A stretch of DNA of 64,000 bases from Lanius collurio. Lineage: Eukaryota; Chordata; Aves; Passeriformes; Laniidae. Of the stretch, positions 24,687 to 36,688 are shown in pieces. The stretch lies in assembly GCA_020086605.1 (NCBI GenBank), contig JACBWW010000049.1, forward strand, positions 3,343,981 through 3,407,980. The letters are read 5' to 3'. The notes under the pieces were generated by a model. That model was not told the origin of the DNA. It saw only the letters and a list, made by a program, of their open reading frames with translations, and ran no database searches. A program made the position numbers and the translations under genes. Each line of letters begins with the position of its first letter. The first letter of the stretch is position 1.

Positions 24687-26609
24687 GTATGTCAAATTTA
24701 ATAAATCAAATAGTAAAAACCACATGTACTGTACTGAAAAGGGGCCAGGAAAGAAAATTAACAGCAATGTGAGAAATGTCATACTGGAAACTCATTCCAA
24801 AAATAATGGACTGTTAATCCTCAAATGAGCAGGAAGATACACAGAAAAACTACTTCTAACTAAAAATTGGATATGAAAAAAAAACAATAATAATCTTCCA
24901 GTCTGACATCTCGCATGAATGTGTCAAGTACATGAAACTAATTACGCCCTATGTGGGGGAATGTCATTTAGTATACTATTAAATTGCCTTATTATGGATA
25001 CCTAATTATTCTTTATTGTATAGCTGAGCCACTTAAAAAAGCTCTATGTTTAACCCATTACTTCTACATTACAGGAATTTCTTTCTTCTGAATTAAGTAC
25101 AAGATTTTGCAATTAGTGACTGAATGGTGTGTACATGCAGTTCAGAATATTTTGCAGACAGTTGATGTCTAGATATGCAGCTCCAGCTGTGGTGGGTGGG
25201 TTCCAGTGTGTTATGGAAGGTGGCATCTCCCTTACCTTAGGGCAGAGATGAAGGGAGCCTCACAAGATCGATGTCAAGTTTCCCAGAGAATACTTTGAGC
25301 TGTCAGAAAATTAGATCACAGCAGAGGAGGAGATGATATGTTGGTAAAAAATTAGTTTTAGGGTTAGATTAAGAAGACTGATGTCTTTGGAATAGCAGAG
25401 ATGCACCAGTTTAGTGCTTTGATGAAATGGAGCAGAGAATGTAAGCGAGTGGCAAACTTTTAAAACATTGGTCTAATAGTTATGGTCTTACACAAGACAC
25501 AGGAAGTTTCTAGGAGGAGGAAAGAATCTCTTAAACATGAGTTCTACAGGGTTGACATAAAATATTGGAGTTTCCTTAAAAGTGGCAATTCTTTCCCAGA
25601 GTAAAGGAATGCAACTGTATATATGACAAAAGAGGTTTGGATAGTGCACTTAGAAAGTTGATTCCGTTCATAGACAGAATGTGACATCCTTTCTGCATTT
25701 TCCCACAGTTTTTCAGTTTATTTTTGAAGCATTTATCTCTTTGGGCTTTACAAAAAATTATTTATATCTAGACCTGTATAGTCCAGCCTGTGTCTGCAAT
25801 GGGTTAAAGCAGTTCCTGGCACTCCTGCAAATTTGAAAAGTGGAGTTGAAATGGACTCCCCATTGATCTGGAGCCAGTTCTGTTAGTATGTTGGAGTTAC
25901 AAAATCGTTGTTGAGGTCTCCAGGAATCTTGATGAAATGTCAAATCAAGCTACGTTAATCGAAGTGCAGCAATTGTGGTGACTGCTGAAGGAATGTGAAT
26001 TAGTTTGGGCAGGTGGTTCAATTCAAATCAGCTCATTTCCCACACTTGCATTTTGTGCCTTCTCTTTTACTCTTTGATTACCTTCTTACACATTTGCCTG
26101 GGTTTTTGGGACACAGTTTCCTAACTTAGATGCACCAAGGTTATCTTCTTTGAGGGAAAATGGAGGTGTCAACACCCAATGGATGGAGGAACCCTCTGTA
26201 TTTTTGGTTTTAGGCAGCTATTTCCATTTCTCATTCTTCCTTCCCAGATACACTGCCACCAGGGAGGGAGCTCTGCTTTAAAAATGAAAAGTAGAAGTGG
26301 CAGATGAAGCTGAGTTTTCTGATTCAGTGGATGACTACTTGGTGATGCTGCAAATCACAGGCGAAGCCAGAATTAGTCCTGCTAACTTAATGTACTGGCA
26401 TAGTCTGTATGTACCTCCTCAGCAAGAATCATCTATTTGTTGTTTCAGTCTCATATTTATGTTTCAAAAAGCTTTATTTTTTTCCTCTGTCCTCCCCCCA
26501 AAACCTGGGACAATAGTGCTGCTGAAGAACCCATTTCTCTGCTGAATCATTAATGGTCATAGCTCTTGGTACAGTTTGGGTTTGTTTTTTCATTGTTGGT
26601 CTTTTTGCC

Positions 26610-26800
26610 AATAGTAATGGTAATATTAATAGTCATAGTCATAGTAATAGTTGGTGCTTGCATAGGGCTTCCTACTCTGGAGTTTCCAATTTCCTGCCCA
26701 AAGGTGGAGGAAGTCAAATTACAGAGGAGAACAGGTTGAACATCCAAAATGGGTAAAAACAGTCCAAGTCTGTCCAGTGGCAGAAATAGGAAGAGAAGGT
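26610..26800 (-). repeat. Probable MIR-type ancient SINE, antisense
   Basis: AGTAATAGTTGGTGCTTGCA, a later ACAGAGGAGAACAGGTTGAA block, and CAGTCCAAGTCTGTCCAGTG-GCAGAAATAGG keep the order expected for the reverse complement of an amniote MIR-like SINE. The copy is strongly diverged. Confidence 0.45.
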
Positions 26801-27325
26801 TCATTCTGAGTCATATACAGTGATGAATCTTTATGTAAAACTGCTGCTCAAAATGAAAAGTTCATTTTCTTTGCAAAAAAGGGACTTTGGCATATTTTCT
26901 TTTCTTGTCCAACCCAAAATGAATGCTCGAAGGATTAAATGGTGATGAGGATGACAGAACAGTCTGTTTACATCTGGAAGTGCTCTTCCATGAGTTCTTA
27001 TGGGCTCCATGAGCTTTAGTTGATTCAGCAGACAAAGGGTTTCACTCTTCAAGCTTATCTCTTGCCTTTCATAAACCTTAGAATAAGAAAAATGGGATAC
27101 GTAAAAGTAAGGCAGAGGAGGAGGGACCCAGTTACATCAGTGCAGAAATGCAGTTGGCCTTATACCAAAATTGCTATTCAAATGATTAAAAATATTTATC
27201 CTGGTTATAGAGATAGCCAAAGATCTAAAACAAAAATCAGAATTGCTATGACAGGGTCTTCGACAATTGGTAAGAAACATCATCCCAACCTCATATAACC
27301 TGTGGTTTGAAATTCAGACAAAAAG

Positions 27326-27721
27326 NNNNNNNNNNNNNNNNNNNNNNNNNNNNNNNNNNNNNNNNNNNNNNNNNNNNNNNNNNNNNNNNNNNNNNNNNNN
27401 NNNNNNNNNNNNNNNNNNNNNNNNNNNNNNNNNNNNNNNNNNNNNNNNNNNNNNNNNNNNNNNNNNNNNNNNNNNNNNNNNNNNNNNNNNNNNNNNNNNN
27501 NNNNNNNNNNNNNNNNNNNNNNNNNNNNNNNNNNNNNNNNNNNNNNNNNNNNNNNNNNNNNNNNNNNNNNNNNNNNNNNNNNNNNNNNNNNNNNNNNNNN
27601 NNNNNNNNNNNNNNNNNNNNNNNNNNNNNNNNNNNNNNNNNNNNNNNNNNNNNNNNNNNNNNNNNNNNNNNNNNNNNNNNNNNNNNNNNNNNNNNNNNNN
27701 NNNNNNNNNNNNNNNNNNNNN
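27326..27721. other. Assembly gap (N-run, 396 positions)
   Basis: All positions are N. The gap directly abuts a GGAA/GAAG microsatellite, so the missing sequence is probably an expanded or hard-to-sequence version of that repeat. The true size is not known from this sequence. Confidence 0.99.
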
Positions 27722-27722
27722 C

Positions 27723-27792
27723 GAAGGAAGGAAGGAAGGAAGGAAGGAAGGAAGGAAGGAAGGAAGGAAGGAAGGAAGGAAGGAAGGAAGGA
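27723..27792 (+). repeat. (GAAG)n microsatellite at gap edge
   Basis: About 17 uninterrupted GAAG units follow the gap and end at GGATGG. The frames that cross it, and its complement on the other strand, are artefacts of the repeat. Confidence 0.97.
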
Positions 27793-28661
27793 TGGATTTG
27801 GCAATAACTCTAAGAGGGAGTGATTTAGGGGTGAAAGTGAGGAAGTCGCAAGATTTACTAAAACCAAGGTATGGAGGAACATTTCTTTTTCCTTAAGGAG
27901 GTAACAAATAACCAACCACAGAACAAAATGGATGGAGCATATTGGCTTTGACCAGGAGCAGGTCTGCTGAGATTTAAATGAGAGGTGGTTGTGAGTGGAA
28001 GGAACAGCAGTTAGCATGAGTTGTCAGAGAAGAGTCTTAAATAGTTGGGTGAAGTTGGTTTAAGGTGAAGCCACAGGGATGGTCTATGAAGGAGACAAGC
28101 TGGACAAGGATACCTTGATAAGGGGGAAGGATTTTTTTTCAGTGCAGAAGGTGTAATAACACCCTGAAACTGCAATTAGAAGAGGGTAGCAGTGCAAGAA
28201 CCATATAAGGATAGGTTAAAGTAATGGTAAAAAGAGGTTATGAATCCAAAAAGTATATAGACACTAAGCAGAAATGTATAAAGCTGGTTGGTGAAAGAGA
28301 GGCACTAAGAAACCTGTATGTTACAACTGAAGACAAAGTGTGTGGCATCCATGCTTTAGGAGGGTGAAGGGATAGATATTAAGGCAAATTCGAGTGGAAA
28401 GAAGAGGGAGCATTTCAAAGCAGATGCATAACAGCAGGCTGAGTACAGTAATAATTAGCCCGAGCTGAGGCAGAGCAGCAGTTAGGCAAGCTTTGCAATT
28501 ACAAGTGGGAGGCCCAGATATGAAAATGAACTTTGAGCTTCCAGAATCAGGGAGATCTGAGTATATTATGAACAGAACATTTTCAGTCTCCCAGGGAAAA
28601 GAAATCTGAGCCAGGCCAGCCATTCTGAACTACCCAAGCAAGCATTATCCTCCTAGTTAGT

Positions 28662-28860
28662 GCTCACAACTGAGGAGCAGAAGATCTGGAGATCTCATCA
28701 AGCCCTGCCATTGTCTTTATGATGCTGCTTAATTTTGATGTTTGCATACCCCTTTGGGACCAAGAGACTGAGTTAACTAACACTAAGGTACCCTGAGATC
28801 TTGAACTGGAAGGAGCTGTAAAATTACAAAAATATTAATATTGCAACTGTCCTAGGCTGA
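28662..28860 (+). repeat. Possible ancient amniote SINE remnant
   Basis: The 5' part (CATCAAGCCCTGCCATTGTC) resembles the MIR 'tgccactgtc' region. The 3' part (CCTGAGATCTTGAACTGGAA, then GCTGTAAAATTACAAAAATA) resembles the 'ctttgagatct...gctgta' tail of old amniote SINEs. It is weak but ordered. Confidence 0.4.
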
Positions 28861-29338
28861 GCCCAAGGAGATGAGTGTTCCATAGCACATGTGAACTCAC
28901 ACCCAGGTCTGCCAGTGGGTTTAGGCAGTTTGGGGGGTGATTCTGTAACCAGGCTTGCTGTTTCAGCTTCCTTTTTGCAGACTGGCCTGAATAGCACTTC
29001 CTAATAGACTGGGAGGTATGTAGGAACTACACTGAAAAGTGTCACAGTAATAAATGTCTTCAGTCTCTAAGGTAGGTAGATAAATAACAGAATGGAACTG
29101 CATTGCACCAAAATTGGCCAACTGCATCCCAGCTAGTAAAGAAATATTATGAAGGCAAAGAGGAAGGCAAAAGGAAACGGGAGCAGAAATGGGATATGAA
29201 ATGTGATCAAAGAACTAATTGAAAGCTAGGTAAATGTGTCAAATAAATAGCAATCATAAAATTCTAACAAAATGCCTTCTGACATTTGTTCTGACCTAGA
29301 GCTGACTTTCTGTCCTGCTTCTGTTCTGTGTCTCACAG

Positions 29339-29466
29339 GTTTTGTTAGCTATGACAATCCGGTCTCTGCACAAGCTGCTATCCAGGCTATGAACGGCTTT
29401 CAGATTGGCATGAAACGCTTGAAGGTTCAGCTGAAACGCTCCAAAAATGACAGCAAACCTTACTGA
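29339..29466 (+). CDS. CELF2: CELF2 terminal coding exon: end of RRM3 and C-terminus
   Basis: The exon completes RNP1 (KCF|GFVSY split by the intron) and encodes [40 protein letters not shown] and PY, followed by TGA at 29464-29466. AIQAMNG is the CELF2 form; CELF1 has Ser in place of the second Ala. The basic C-terminus [11 protein letters not shown] is the conserved CELF nuclear-localisation and RNA-binding tail. The acceptor is CTCACAG ending at 29338 and the frame joins the preceding exon in phase 1. Together the four visible exons cover roughly the last 190 residues of a protein of about 500; RRM1 and RRM2 lie upstream of the window. Confidence 0.97.
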
Positions 29467-29510
29467 TCTTAACCCCAGATGCTTACTGCTCTTATTTTAG
29501 CTTTCTTAGG

Positions 29511-30802
29511 GTAAGTCCCATGAGCAAACCTGTCCTCTGCAGGGGGGTTAAGAAAGAACATAGAGCCAACCTTCACCAAGAGACAGTTATTTTTACAGTT
29601 ACCACTTCCATCTCCCCACTTGTCCTTATTACACTTGGCTCCCATTTCCTTGCCAAGTAATTACTGAGTTGTGTTACTGTATTTTGTTTTGCAGCATAAT
29701 TTATCTCCTTTTTGAAACAAAAACAAACGTCTTGAAATTCCAAACAGCACACACACACAAAAAAAATGTGCAATTTAACTCTGTGAACCCTGGTGCCATT
29801 AGCACACAATTAAAGTTGTTTTCTATGGATGGATCGTATTTTACCAGGGTGGCACCAGCAGTTTATAGGTTAAACAAAATGGCCTCATGCCAGTTGAAGC
29901 ACTTATTTTGCAACAAAAATTGAAACAAGTCTTTCCACTACATCAACTTGTTTTTTGAGAAGATCTGATTTTTTTTCGGTTCAAATCAACGTATTGTTAT
30001 ATATTAGTCTGATTTTACACTGGTCGTCTTTATATTTCATTTTTTTTTAAGTTCTTGTTTTTTTGGAAAGGATTAATGTAAAAAAGATTTAGAGATCTGT
30101 TTCTAAAGCTACAGGGTTTAAAATAAAAAAAATAAAATAAAATGAGTGACAATACTTGATGTTTCTTGAGAGATAAATTTAATAATAATAAAAAAAAAAA
30201 GAAAGCCACAGGCCTGTAAATTTTATTTGTAAAAAGCATTTCTATTTTTATACAAAATTTTTACTGCCTCAGAAATAATGGAATTTATTTATTGCCTATT
30301 GTTAACTTATTGGATACCTAAAGAGCAGCTCTCTATGCTAGCTAGATCCTTTGAAGTAGTCTCTAGAGTAATTGTGCCAAGAATGGGCGCTTTTTCACTG
30401 TTGAACCCTCCACCCTCTACAGTCCATGCTTTTATCCTCTTGTTTGTATTTGTCTGGTTATTTTGTTCGTAGTTTCCATTACCTAGTTTAAAGTTCAGTT
30501 GTCTGACCCTTTTTCCCCTCTCTCCCTGTACCTTTCTGTTACATTTGTAGAAACTGGTTCTTTCCTCTCTTTTCTTCCCAAAGAGGAATCCATTCTCTCT
30601 GACTCCTTTCAGATGGATTCTTTTGGGTTTCCATTGTGTTCTTGTTGACAAGTATTGTAAGTTAATGCAAATTATGTGAACGGCTCATAGGCTCTACTGA
30701 TAAAAGATTTGCATTAGTTTTCTCCTGCACCCATGAAAGTGATTTTGTTTGTGCTGCATAGATTCTGTGTAACTTTTTTCCTCTTCCTTGTTTTTTCCCT
30801 AG
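29511..30802 (+). other. CELF2: Candidate 3' UTR intron
   Basis: A strong donor (TTAGG then GTAAGTCC) lies 44 nt after the stop codon, and a strong acceptor (a CTCTTCCTTG-TTTTTTCCCT tract then AG at 30801-30802) lies 1.29 kb further on. Both match consensus well. Splicing would remove the proximal UTR, including the A-rich AATAAA cluster near 30.12 kb. With the junction less than about 50 nt from the stop, such a transcript should avoid nonsense-mediated decay. Use of these sites is inferred. Confidence 0.45.
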
Positions 30803-31086
30803 ACATCTCCATGCCCGTTAGCCCATCGTTTGCCTAGCATGTCCCTGTGGCGTCTCAAAAAAAAAAAAAGTTTCATCGTCCCGTCATTGTTTCTGATGTC
30901 TTTCTGACCTCACATCATATTTGGTTCTCCTACTGACCTAGTTTGACCTTTGAAATTTGCATGTGACCTCATCTAGCTATGAATTCTGGGAAGTCAATGT
31001 GAAAAAACATTGCTGCATTCATGCAAGACTGAAATTTATTATTAGATAAATTAATGATAGGATTTAAAAACAACCTGTGGCAAAAT

Positions 31087-31256
31087 GTTTTTTCTTTCTT
31101 TCCTTTTTTTTTTTTTTGTTAGTTTTGGTTTTTGGTTTTCTTCTTTCCTTGGAGTTTTTGTTTTGTTTGGGTTTTTTGTTTTGGATTTTTTTTCTTGGTT
31201 GGTTTTTGGTTTTGTTTTTTTTTTCATTTCGTAAAAAAAAAATAAAAAAAAAAAAC
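31087..31256 (+). repeat. Long U/GU-rich tract followed by A-rich tract
   Basis: From 31087 to about 31231 the sequence is almost purely T and G with some C (runs such as TTTTGTTTTGTTTGGG), then turns into two A-runs joined by one T (about 31233-31256). In RNA this would be a GU/U-rich platform suited to CELF, ELAVL or TIA proteins, able to pair with its own A-rich end. Confidence 0.8.
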
Positions 31257-31375
31257 AGACTTGAAAGTATTATACAGGGATTGGCATTCTGCCTGGTCAC
31301 TGGTGACAATAGCAATATGTGTCCAGAGGCACAGAATGTTGGTTTCTAACAGACTACTTCCAAAACAGTTTGAGA

Positions 31376-31381
31376 AATAAA
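31376..31381 (+). terminator. CELF2: Poly(A) signal AATAAA
   Basis: A canonical hexamer followed by a T/GT-bearing region (CTGTCTGATTTTAAGTC and GGTCTGTAATAG). It is a plausible proximal polyadenylation site; use is not shown. Confidence 0.4.
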
Positions 31382-32423
31382 ACTGTCTGATTTTAAGTCT
31401 CTAGAGGTCTGTAATAGTTTTTACATTTTTCAGGCAGTGTAAAGTTTTTTGATAAGGCCATTTTAGGTGGCTCACTTTCTCATTAAAGTATATATATAGA
31501 ACCACTTTTTGTAGATTAGTATAAGAAAATATTTACCCTGTTTTAGGGCAAATGCTACCTACTTGTGTCACCTTTTGCTGAACTGACTCACAGTTAGACA
31601 ATCCATGGTTTAATGCACATGAAATTACCTATATTTTATACTGTTTCAATGTACAGAAGAAAGGTTACTGTAAAATGTGTTACGTTGGTGCTTCTGTGAA
31701 TTAAGTTGTGGTTTCATCATGAGTCTTATGGTCTTAAGTGTTCTATGTTTATAAAAAGACAAGTTTAAAATTGGTTTACTTGAACAACAAGAACAAAAAG
31801 AAGATTCAAAAAAAAAAAAACACAAAAAAAAAGTTGTTTGCTTAAAAAAAAAATTTCATGTGAAAATGAAAAAATATTCCAGAATAAGTTTGTGTTGGCT
31901 TGTGACGCATTGATGTCATTTTTTTATTGTGAACAATTTAGGTGTGTTTGTGTTCAGCAAAATGTGATCGGTTTTTCTTTTAAAGAAAAAAAAAAAATCA
32001 GTGAAACTATAGTGCCAAATTCCAAAGGTACTTTCTTCCTAGAGCTTCAGTGTGTTTCTTGTGTGAAGTAATTTGATAACATGGGTATTTTATTATGTGT
32101 TTTGTATAAATCCCTAATATTTAAAGAAAAAAAGAGGTTAAAAAGTTTGTTAACTTGCTATCCTGTGGTCTTGTTGCCTGAAATTGTTATTGTTTGTTAT
32201 TTCTCTTTGATGTTTTTTGTAAAACATTGTATAAGTGCCCATGTTTCACTTTTTTAACCACTCTGCACACATCAATGCTGTGAAAGCAAACCTCACTATG
32301 TATTTTCTTCATATTGTATGGAAACCTCTAAGGTGAGAAAGTTTTGAACTTTTAACCCTTTCCACCCAGAGCTGTCTTGAGTGTTAATACCTTTTATACA
32401 TTCACCATTTTGCTGTTTATTTT

Positions 32424-32458
32424 TATATATATATCTATATCTATAAATATATATATAC
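32424..32458 (+). repeat. (AT)n tract
   Basis: Imperfect AT/ATCT dinucleotide run within the 3' UTR, capable of local self-pairing. Confidence 0.8.
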
Positions 32459-32680
32459 TTAGTTTTTTGTGGTTTATTTAATACATGGTTGAAATCAGAA
32501 CAATGCACAGGGCAGATCTGAAGGACAAAAATATTTTACTGCTGTCTAAATTTCTTCTGTATCTATAACTAAAATTATTTAAAACCGTAATTAACTTGTG
32601 GTTTTCCTTTTTAGATTTTGGGGATTTTGTCTTTTCTTAAAGAGCTTTTAATATGCTGCTGGAATATGCTATTCAGTATT

Positions 32681-32824
32681 AATAAAATGAAAGAAAAAGA
32701 AAACAATTCTTTAATTATCTATTGTGTGAGCCACTCCCAGCGAGGAGCGGTCAATCCACCATTTGAAAACCTTGAGGAGAAAAAAAAAAAAAAATATTAA
32801 TAATATTTTTGTAATTTAAATAAA
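32681..32824 (+). terminator. CELF2: Poly(A) signals AATAAA (32681 and 32819)
   Basis: Two canonical hexamers 138 nt apart. The second follows an A-rich and TAATATTTTTGTAATTT stretch. Downstream GT-rich signal is weak for both, so either could be minor. Confidence 0.35.
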
Positions 32825-33585
32825 TGAACTTTTGCTTAAATCAGATGCACTAGATCTTCCTGGGTGAAAATTCAGTGTGCACTGCAGTTAAACTACTTTT
32901 TATGGATAAAGTTTACATACACTGTAATGTTTGGTGTTATTTGCCATTATTTGTCACGGCAATATATTGGCTTACTCCTGCAGACACTCGTACAGAGAGG
33001 AGTAACTTTACTCATACCAGTGGTCCATGGAAATATCTGTGTGACTGATGTGGGTGTTTGCTGGAGGAAGCTCTTTGTAAGGAACCAGAAAAGAGATGCT
33101 GGTAGCCCTTTTCACTGCCTTGTAAGTCTGATTAGGTTGCGTTTCTACCGCACAAACAGTGACCAACAACCAAATTCGGTTCTTTGCCACCGGTTTAGGG
33201 AATTCATTGCCAATCCAATGTGTGTGAGCAGCAGTAACTGCTACAGGTCATAAAGTGCCATACCTTCTTCCACCTCCTAGTTCTATCTGGTTATATCTGA
33301 AGCCACCTAAAATTAAAAATTAAGCCCTATATAAGCAACATCAGCTGGTGCACTCTTGTCTCTCATCCCCAACTTAAATGCTTCTTTATGTAGAGCCCTG
33401 GGATGGAAAGGACTAGCCTCTAGTGATGCAAAAAAAGTTTCCTTCTTATAGCACATGCACTTATAAATAAATGATCTATACTTTTCTCACATTTTTACTA
33501 CTGCTGGGGCCTTCCTACACCCTTTGAGGGCTATTTTGTACTACTTGCAGCAACTGTGCGTATTCGAAGTATCATCTCACGTATG

Positions 33586-33625
33586 TTATATTATATATAT
33601 GTACATATATATATATATATAATAT
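33586..33625 (+). repeat. (TA)n palindromic tract with Pumilio-type site
   Basis: The run is nearly self-complementary around TATATGTACATATA. It contains TGTACATA at 33600-33607, which matches the UGUANAUA Pumilio recognition element. Confidence 0.65.
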
Positions 33626-35092
33626 GAGATCATCATTTGGATTGTTTAGAGACTGTTTCACTAATTTTTCTCATTGTACCCACCGTCTAAATTTCCAAAG
33701 CTTTTGTAGATGCCCTGGTGTGTCCTGTGGGTTTTCCAGTCCAGTTAGAGCGGTGATGCCTCTGGTCCTTGGGCAGTGTAACTCGGCACCAGACTGCCCT
33801 GAATTACTCCACGGGACATTGGCTTAGCAGTGGGAGAGGAGCAATGTTTCTGTACTTCCAGTCAACTGAGATGAGTCATTGCTTAGAAAAAGTGTCCCTC
33901 TCTGGAAAAAAAATAATTAAAAATAAAATAAAATTCAAATACAAAACCAAAAACCCAAACATACGCCTCCTGGGAGGCAAATTATCTACCGGTTGTCTTT
34001 CAAAATAATGAAAGGAAAAAGCTGCAAGGGTGCAAGGGCCTAATAAGAGAGGAAGTAAAACAAGGGAAATTGCTTTACAAAATTCTAATCAAAAGACTAG
34101 ACTAGTTGTTTTTTCAAACAAATTAGCTAATTGCAATGAAATGGCAGTCCTCAAAGGAGTAACAAGTTCATCTTTCTTTCACCATAGGGGTTACAGTTCC
34201 TTGGCTTGTGCTACTCTGGAATCATTTTACTGTTTCTGTTTTTATTATCTTAAGTGCTAATTAACAAAAGGAAAAAAAATATCCTGTAGTTTCATTACCT
34301 TTTTGGATAATGTCATACAAAAAGAAAAAAAAAAAAACAAACCTATGTATTTGTGTTTTTTTCGTGCTGTGGGAATTGTTGTTTGTAGATTAATAATACT
34401 ATCATTTTGTTTAGAATTACAAACTAGTTTTTAACTATTGTCTGAGAAAAGCCAAAGTTAATGCAATCTAGTGGAAACTGTAAGACCATTTGAGTATTGT
34501 TTCTGTTTTATTGATGCATTTGGATTTTGTTGTTTGATGGAATTTGAGCCAAAAAAAAAAGAACAAAAAAAGCAAAAAAAAAGCAGGCTTTCCTATTTCT
34601 ACAACTTGATTGTACTTATGCATTTTGTACCAGTGGAATTTTTTATACTGGAGATTAAAAAACAAATGGAAATTTTTGTGGCTTACTCTCGTGGGCCCCC
34701 TCGATCATGACTGATTTTCAAGTTTGATTTCTGGACGGTAGAAAGAGAGTTGGTTTTGTTTCGAGAATTCAAAACTTTGGCTTGATTTCTTTTTTTCCCT
34801 TTGCTTATATCTAGTGTTTAGAATTTTGTCTTAACAAAAGCGGTAAGTTTCACTTTTTATTCTGTATCGTGCAGTTACACAATAAGGTAATTAGAATTAG
34901 GAGTACTCGGTCACTTTGCGTGGATAAATGTATTAGTTAAAACGTTAGGGGTTTGCTTTTTTGCTGTTTAGATCAGAGTTTTTTCTGATTCTTCTGTCCT
35001 CATTGTGAACATAACCGTGTAGTTGAAACAGTCAGACTTATTTTTGTAACGTATGTTATTGTGTGATGCAGTTTTTTGCTTCTGTCTCCAAT

Positions 35093-35098
35093 ATTAAA
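35093..35098 (+). terminator. CELF2: Poly(A) signal ATTAAA with GT-rich downstream element
   Basis: The common variant hexamer is followed 30-60 nt later by GTGTGTTGTATTGTTGGTGG, a good GU-rich downstream element. This is one of the better-formed polyadenylation sites in the UTR. Confidence 0.5.
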
Positions 35099-36688
35099 CC
35101 ATTTTCCTAATACTTGTCTCTCTACTTTGTGTGTTGTATTGTTGGTGGTCATTCTGTGTTGGTAATACATCTGCACACCTCACTGTTTCACGTGCCTGTT
35201 TTTTTTTTTCTCTATTTGTTGGTTGTGTACAAAAGATACAGTCGATTCCACCTAAGTGAATAGCTGATTGGGGGGCAAAAGAGGATTTGTACATTTTAGA
35301 CATGTTCTGGTTTCTTTGATTTTTTTTTTTTTTCCTCTCTTCCTCCCCCTAGTCATGCCTTATCACTTGGATAATCTCTTGGAGCAGGAAGCATTTTAAA
35401 TGAGTTTCCTGCAAAATCCTATTGAAGGTAGTTTTTGTTCAAACTGCAAAACCTTCTGCACACAAACACACAGAAGCCACCGGAAAAGATTTTTTTTTTT
35501 TTTTGCTGTGACATTTCAGTCAGTCTGGAAAGTGTGGATTATGGAGATCATTTCTTCCTAGTTGTTAAAAAAAAAAAAGTAATACTCTGCCACTACTTCA
35601 CAGAAGCATATGAAACATTCAAGAAGAGGAGGATATAGCCTTGGGATTTCTTCCAAACTGCACAGTAATCTGATGGCATATGGCGTTACTCAAACTCTCC
35701 CTAGAAACTAATCACATCTTAACTAGGGCTGGGAGAGTCTGCAAAATCCTACCAGGTGATCAAGCTTGTTATGTGCAGTTATACATATAATTCTTTTAAA
35801 AATATAACAAAATCCAAGTGAGCACAGGAAAACTTTCTACTAAAGCCAGTGGATGTAAAAAAACAAAAACAAAACCAAAAACAACCAAAATAAAAAGGAG
35901 AAATAAATGATGGGAAAAATACCCCGTTGTTCCAATGGGTGATATTTTTGCTGTGGGCTTACAAAGCAGATCATTCTCAGCATTCACTGATAGTATTACA
36001 CAAATCTCAAAAGGGACTAAAGAAATACCATAGCACTTTTTTTCTCATTATTTTTTACAGTTGGCTCTTAGCTTTTTTATTCTTTCATTTCCTATAATTT
36101 TTTTCCTCCTCACAAGAATCTCTCTGCTCTCCCCCAACCGGTGTCTACCACGATGAAATAAAAGCTGCAAAAGAAAAATCTATGTCGTTCTGGTTTACAG
36201 AAAGTCTCTTCTCTCCTCTGATCGCAGATACAAACCTTACAATTTGGAGAGGGGGAAAAAAAAAAAAGCAAAACCAACCAAACCAAACCTAAGGAGGAGA
36301 GAGAAGCACTGCCGAGTGCTCTCTGGAATTCAAGCCATACACCCCCATCCCTTTCCTTTGTCCCACTTTCTGTAATGCTCAGGAATCGAAGACCACTTAA
36401 AAGTGCTCTTATGAGACCCAAACAACACTCCTCCCTCTTGTCTCCTCTCCCCTGGTCTTTCTGGCGCTCTGGCTTTGGCTCACACACACACACAGAGCCC
36501 CATCAATACCGTCCGACAAGGTCCTGGCGCACTGGGTGTATCCGTGTGGTGTCAGCAGCAATGTTGGGTCCTGCGTTTGGAAGACTTTTGAAATTTTCTG
36601 GTGGCTTGTGAGTTGGCCTGGTTGTTACTGCTCGATCTATTTTTCTAAAACTTTTTTTTTTTTTTCTTCACTTTTCCGTTTCCATGAG

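Larger units (their letters stand above)
24687..29338 (+). other. CELF2: CELF2 last coding intron, with assembly gap
   Basis: The intron runs from GTATGT to the CTCACAG acceptor ending at 29338. It holds two probable ancient SINE remnants (about 26.6-26.8 and 28.66-28.86 kb), an undetermined N-run at 27326-27721 and a GGAA microsatellite. True length is uncertain because of the gap. No other exon is seen in the readable part. Confidence 0.92.

Noticed and set aside
27267..28017. Frames of 209 and 245 codons across the N-run
   Set aside because: Most of their length is undetermined N; the rest is the tetranucleotide repeat read in phase.
31064..31349. Phe/Leu-rich and Lys/Asn-rich frames on opposite strands
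   Set aside because: Direct translation of the T/G tract and its complement.
32864..33253. 129-codon + strand frame in the 3' UTR
   Set aside because: No resemblance to known domains, no splice context and no continuity with CELF2; considered chance within the long UTR.
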